From positions 1 to 64,000 of the forward strand of contig JAMPAU010000004.1 in NCBI GenBank assembly GCA_023667045.1: DNA of 64,000 nt, in the 5' to 3' direction. Position 1 is the stretch's first letter, and each line of letters opens with the position of its first letter. The stretch is from Ruminococcus flavefaciens (GTDB lineage Bacteria > Bacillota > Clostridia > Oscillospirales > Ruminococcaceae). Of the stretch, positions 61,350 through 64,000 are shown piece after piece. The translations under genes and the position numbers were made by a program. The notes beneath the pieces were generated by a model. That model worked only from the letters and a program-made list of their open reading frames with translations, did no database searches and had not been told where the DNA came from.

Positions 61350-62489
61350 TTATTTTTTTCTTTTAAAGTAAAGTCCAACGGCTTCACTTGCCGAGAGCAG
61401 AACAATTACAGCTATTGTACAGCCTATTGCCACTGCATAGAGTATTCCGGCGAGTGCAAGACTGCCGTTATGCTGTGGTATCATCGCAAGACCAGGGAAA
61501 ATCTGTATTATTCCGACAACGACAAATATAAACGACGCAAGTGATTTGAAACCGCCCATTCCTGTGATAAGGGTAAGCGAGCCGACAGCCGTAGCAAGTG
61601 ATATGTAGAAAGCTGAATTTTTTATTATATTTCCTATTCCGCTGAGTGAGGACTTATAGTCAAGACCGAGTTTACCGCCGTACAGCAAATAAAAAGCCAC
61701 TGCCCCGACTACTCCTATAACAGCTATCACTATAGTAATGATAAATCCTTTTTCAGCAAGTTCAGCGTTACGCTGTTCTTTGAGTTCAAGCATCATGCGG
61801 AGACTTTCTTTTGAGTCTTTTTGATTTGAAGAAAGCTGTGATGATACAGCCTGTCTTGCACCCTCACGCTTGGCACGTTCAACATCCTCATCAACGTATT
61901 TCGGAACATATTTCGGAAGTTCGGGTTCTTCGTCCAGTACAGGTGCTTCAACCGGTTCGGGTGGAGGAGCGGTTTTCTTTTCTTCAGCCGGAGGAGGAGT
62001 ATAGCTCTCCTCGTCTAGAACAGGAGCAGTAACTTCCATTTTAGGAGCTACACCGCCCATCTGCTCACGTCTCATATCAAGTACCTGTTGACGTTGCAGG
62101 TCTGAAAGATTATCAAATATTGCTTTTAATTCCGGATTGAATGTAGCTATTATTTCCTCGTCGGTAATAATAGGCTTTTCTGGTTCACGGCTGATAGCCT
62201 GTGCGGATTCTCCCAGTGAACCCATATCATCAAGAACAGGAGCAGATACGCCGGTAGGGTCGCCACGGCGGTGGTCAGAGACGGGGTTGTAATTGCTGTC
62301 CATGTTGTCAAGTGAAATAGCCTCTACTCCGGTAGGAGCACCTTTTTTATGGTCGAGAGCAGGATTGTAGTTAGTTTCCATGCTGTCGAGAGAGATAGCC
62401 TCCACGCCAGTGGGAGCGCCTTTTTTCTGAGCAGTTGCCATATACTCGATGTCCTCAAGAACAGGAGTATAGTTGTTATCATCGGGCAT
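61350..62489 (-). CDS. Motif-repeat membrane protein
   Basis: 379 residues. The N-terminal ~230 residues are disordered and carry repeats: two 26-residue units (residues 22-46 and 48-72; KKGAPTGVEAISLDSM) and a diverged third (74-88). The short motif PVL[D/E][D/E] occurs at 9-13, 84-88, 156-160 and 183-187, and the ISLDxM pieces in the repeats look like variants of it. A charged coil (~200-245) is followed by four hydrophobic segments (~248-270 and three more to 375). It lies 37 bases after purA on the same strand and is probably cotranscribed. No family is recognised; repeated motifs suggest a docking scaffold for a partner protein at the membrane. Confidence 0.7.
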   Translation of the reverse strand: MPDDNNYTPVLEDIEYMATAQKKGAPTGVEAISLDSMETNYNPALDHKKGAPTGVEAISLDNMDSNYNPVSDHRRGDPTGVSAPVLDDMGSLGESAQAISREPEKPIITDEEIIATFNPELKAIFDNLSDLQRQQVLDMRREQMGGVAPKMEVTAPVLDEESYTPPPAEEKKTAPPPEPVEAPVLDEEPELPKYVPKYVDEDVERAKREGARQAVSSQLSSNQKDSKESLRMMLELKEQRNAELAEKGFIITIVIAVIGVVGAVAFYLLYGGKLGLDYKSSLSGIGNIIKNSAFYISLATAVGSLTLITGMGGFKSLASFIFVVVGIIQIFPGLAMIPQHNGSLALAGILYAVAIGCTIAVIVLLSASEAVGLYFKRKK

Positions 62490-62526
62490 TAAATCACCTC
62501 GTTCACTGTAAATTTTTTATAAATAA

Positions 62527-63804
62527 TTATCTTTCGATAACCTGACTTCTGTCCGGACCTACGCCTACCATGCTTACATGACAGCCCACGAGTTCTTCAA
62601 GGCGTGCGATATATTTTTTGCAGTTTTCAGGGAGTTCGTCAAAGCTTGTGCATTTAGAGATGTCCTCTGTAAAGCCTTCAAATTCCTCATAAACAGGAAT
62701 ACAGCCGTCGAGTTCTTCGAGAGCAGGCGGGAAATGTTCAGTAACAGAGCCGTCGGGTTTCTTGTATGCAACGCATATCTTTAAAGTATCAAGACCGGCG
62801 AGAGTGTCAAGCTTATTTATAGCGAGACTGTCAAGACCGTTTACTCTTACAGAATGGCGTACAATTACAGCATCAAACCAGCCTGTACGTCTTGGTCTTC
62901 CGGTAGTAGTGCCGAACTCACCGCCGACGTTTCTAATCTGGTCGCCTATTTCGTCGTCAAGTTCTGTCGGGAATGGTCCTTTTCCGACACGTGTAGTATA
63001 AGCCTTTGCAACGCCTATAATATTGGTGATTTCCTTAGGACCTATGCCAGTGCCGACACATACGCCGGCAGAAAGCGGGTGTGAGGAAGTTACATACGGA
63101 TACGTTCCAAAATCAATATCAAGCAGGGTAGCCTGTGCGCCCTCAAACATGATAGTCTTTCCGGACTTTGAAGCCTCAAAGGTAAGTACTGAAACGTCGT
63201 CCATGTAAGGCAGAAGTCTCTTTCCGTATTCTGTGTACTCAGCGGTTACAGCGTCGAGGTCGAAAGGCTCACCGCCGTATACTTCTGTGATTATCTTGTT
63301 TTTAAGTTTTCCTGTTGCCTGAATTTTTTCGGCGAGCAGTTCGGGGTGAACAAGGTCAAACATTCTTATACCGCATCTTTCGTACTTGTCCATATATGTA
63401 GGACCGATACCACGCTTTGTAGTGCCTATATCCTTACCGCCACGAAAAGCCTCTGAGAGACCGTCAAGAGCGATATGCCACGGCATAACGATGTGTGCAC
63501 GTGGATCAACTTTCAGGTGTCCTTCTGTCTGGAGACCTCTTTCAGCGAGGCTATCGAGTTCGCCGATAAAATCCTTAGGGTCAAGAACAACACCAGCACC
63601 GATAAGGCAGAGAGTATTCGGGTAGAGAATACCGGACGGAATAAGGTGGAGCTTATAGACTTCACCATTATTTACAACGGTATGACCGGCATTGTTACCG
63701 CCCTGTGAACGTACAACTACATCAGCACGGGAAGCGAGAATATCAATAACTTTACCTTTACCCTCGTCGCCCCACTGAGTTCCTACAACAATATTAGCAG
63801 GCAT
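62527..63804 (-). CDS. purA: Adenylosuccinate synthase
   Basis: 425 residues from the ATG at 63804 (AAGAGGAAATG upstream; an in-frame start at 63846 is further out). The GTP-binding loop is VVGTQWGDEGKGKVIDILA, the IMP and Asp regions are GNNAGHTVV and GTTKRGIGPTYMDK, and the C-terminal NKLDTLAGLD is the guanine-specificity segment. It joins IMP and aspartate with GTP, the first step from IMP to AMP. It has its own promoter and leads the transcript into the motif-repeat membrane gene. Confidence 0.97.
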   Translation of the reverse strand: MPANIVVGTQWGDEGKGKVIDILASRADVVVRSQGGNNAGHTVVNNGEVYKLHLIPSGILYPNTLCLIGAGVVLDPKDFIGELDSLAERGLQTEGHLKVDPRAHIVMPWHIALDGLSEAFRGGKDIGTTKRGIGPTYMDKYERCGIRMFDLVHPELLAEKIQATGKLKNKIITEVYGGEPFDLDAVTAEYTEYGKRLLPYMDDVSVLTFEASKSGKTIMFEGAQATLLDIDFGTYPYVTSSHPLSAGVCVGTGIGPKEITNIIGVAKAYTTRVGKGPFPTELDDEIGDQIRNVGGEFGTTTGRPRRTGWFDAVIVRHSVRVNGLDSLAINKLDTLAGLDTLKICVAYKKPDGSVTEHFPPALEELDGCIPVYEEFEGFTEDISKCTSFDELPENCKKYIARLEELVGCHVSMVGVGPDRSQVIER

Positions 63805-63857
63805 TTCATTTCCTCTTTTCATAATAATATTAGTGCTTTTAGGCACACTTACAATTA

Positions 63858-63886
63858 ATTATATCATATAAAAACTTATATTTCAA
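63858..63886 (-). promoter_or_regulatory. Promoter of purA
   Basis: On the minus strand: TTGAAA (63886-63881), 17-base spacer, TATAAT (63863-63858), 54 bases before the start codon. No PurR-like palindrome is recognised next to it. Confidence 0.75.
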
Positions 63887-63908
63887 TAGTTTTACGGAAA
63901 AATTTTTG

Positions 63909-64000
63909 TCATTCCAAACCAATATAACTTCCGGGCGTGTAGCCGTCTCCCTCCGGACAGAGCAACCAGCCGTCGCCTCTTATTTCCACTACATAAATCC
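63909..64000 (-). CDS. C-terminus of an unknown protein, cut by the window edge
   Basis: Only about 30 codons are visible, ending with TGA at 63909-63911. They read IYVVEIRGDGWLLCPEGDGY and then PGSYIGLE, an SH3-like or short beta-barrel ending. The rest lies outside the window, so no function can be assigned. Confidence 0.5.
   Translation of the reverse strand, partial: IYVVEIRGDGWLLCPEGDGYTPGSYIGLE

Noticed and set aside
1-64000. Complete reassignment of TAG to an amino acid
   Set aside because: DUF5688 and the TrmH-type methylase end in TAG, DUF5688 immediately before a terminator, so TAG works as a stop.
1-64000. CRISPR arrays, tRNA or rRNA genes, transposases
   Set aside because: No regularly spaced direct repeats, no cloverleaf sequences with usual GTTCGA-type loops and no transposase motifs were found by eye.

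Overview
The window looks like a chromosomal segment from a Ruminococcus-type rumen or gut Firmicute (Oscillospiraceae). The grounds are AT-rich DNA, strong GGAGG-type ribosome sites, TTGACA/TATAAT promoters with 17-base spacers, cellulosomal dockerins of the Ruminococcus style on a GH43 and a GH9 enzyme, a group-B [FeFe] hydrogenase, SCIFF with its radical-SAM maturase, and YqfC/YqfD/YlbJ sporulation proteins. No rRNA, tRNA, CRISPR array or insertion sequence was seen.

Layout. 1-4.4 kb: a small accessory block with the 3' part of an MmeI-type DNA methyltransferase, a phospholipase-D-nuclease/ATPase fusion, a DUF5688 protein and, beyond a terminator, a very short AbrB-like regulator and decayed DNA. 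5.0-10.5 kb (minus strand): an apparent six-gene operon for a NitT/TauT-type ABC transporter, a CooS protein whose active-site cluster lacks one canonical cysteine (Asp409 instead) and which starts with a histidine-rich tail, and two small membrane proteins. 10.6-17.0 kb: two solute-binding lipoproteins, each ending in a 5'-nucleotidase-C-like domain, followed by a hybrid histidine kinase with two receiver domains and no permease. 17.1-19.4 kb: a MerR regulator (interrupted by TAG) and a divergent DXS-like enzyme behind a MerR-type 19-base-spacer promoter. 19.4-32.5 kb: GH43 and GH9 dockerin enzymes, a sugar transferase, an APH-fold kinase, a hydrogenase, a further dockerin protein and hypotheticals. 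32.5-39.8 kb: lipoprotein, ABM monooxygenase, SF0329 protein (interrupted by TAG), two iron-sulfur-flavoprotein-like reductases, DUF188, SUKH, DUF3737 and a TrmH-type methylase. 39.8-43.8 kb: orphan solute-binding lipoprotein, then ylbJ-yqfC-yqfD. 43.9-46.8 kb: PspA with a small membrane partner, and an ABC-F ATPase. 47-52.3 kb: the SCIFF peptide, then a TIR gene (TAG-interrupted) and a four-helix membrane ORF inserted before the SCIFF maturase, then a cytidine-deaminase-like enzyme and unknowns. 52.4-60.1 kb: rpoB-rpoC. 60.5-64 kb: a ComEC-like hydrolase lipoprotein, a motif-repeat membrane protein, purA, and the tail of one more gene.

The strongest leads for undescribed biology are the deviant CooS operon, the PLD-nuclease/ATPase fusion beside an MmeI-type methyltransferase, the TIR module placed between SCIFF and its maturase, and the two-lipoprotein/hybrid-kinase sensor unit. 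A caution: at least four reading frames are broken by a single in-frame stop (three TAG, one TGA) although coding similarity continues on the far side. TAG also ends intact genes here, so a global code change is not supported; recent pseudogenes, sequence errors or local readthrough remain open. All family assignments are from reading motifs by eye, not from searches.
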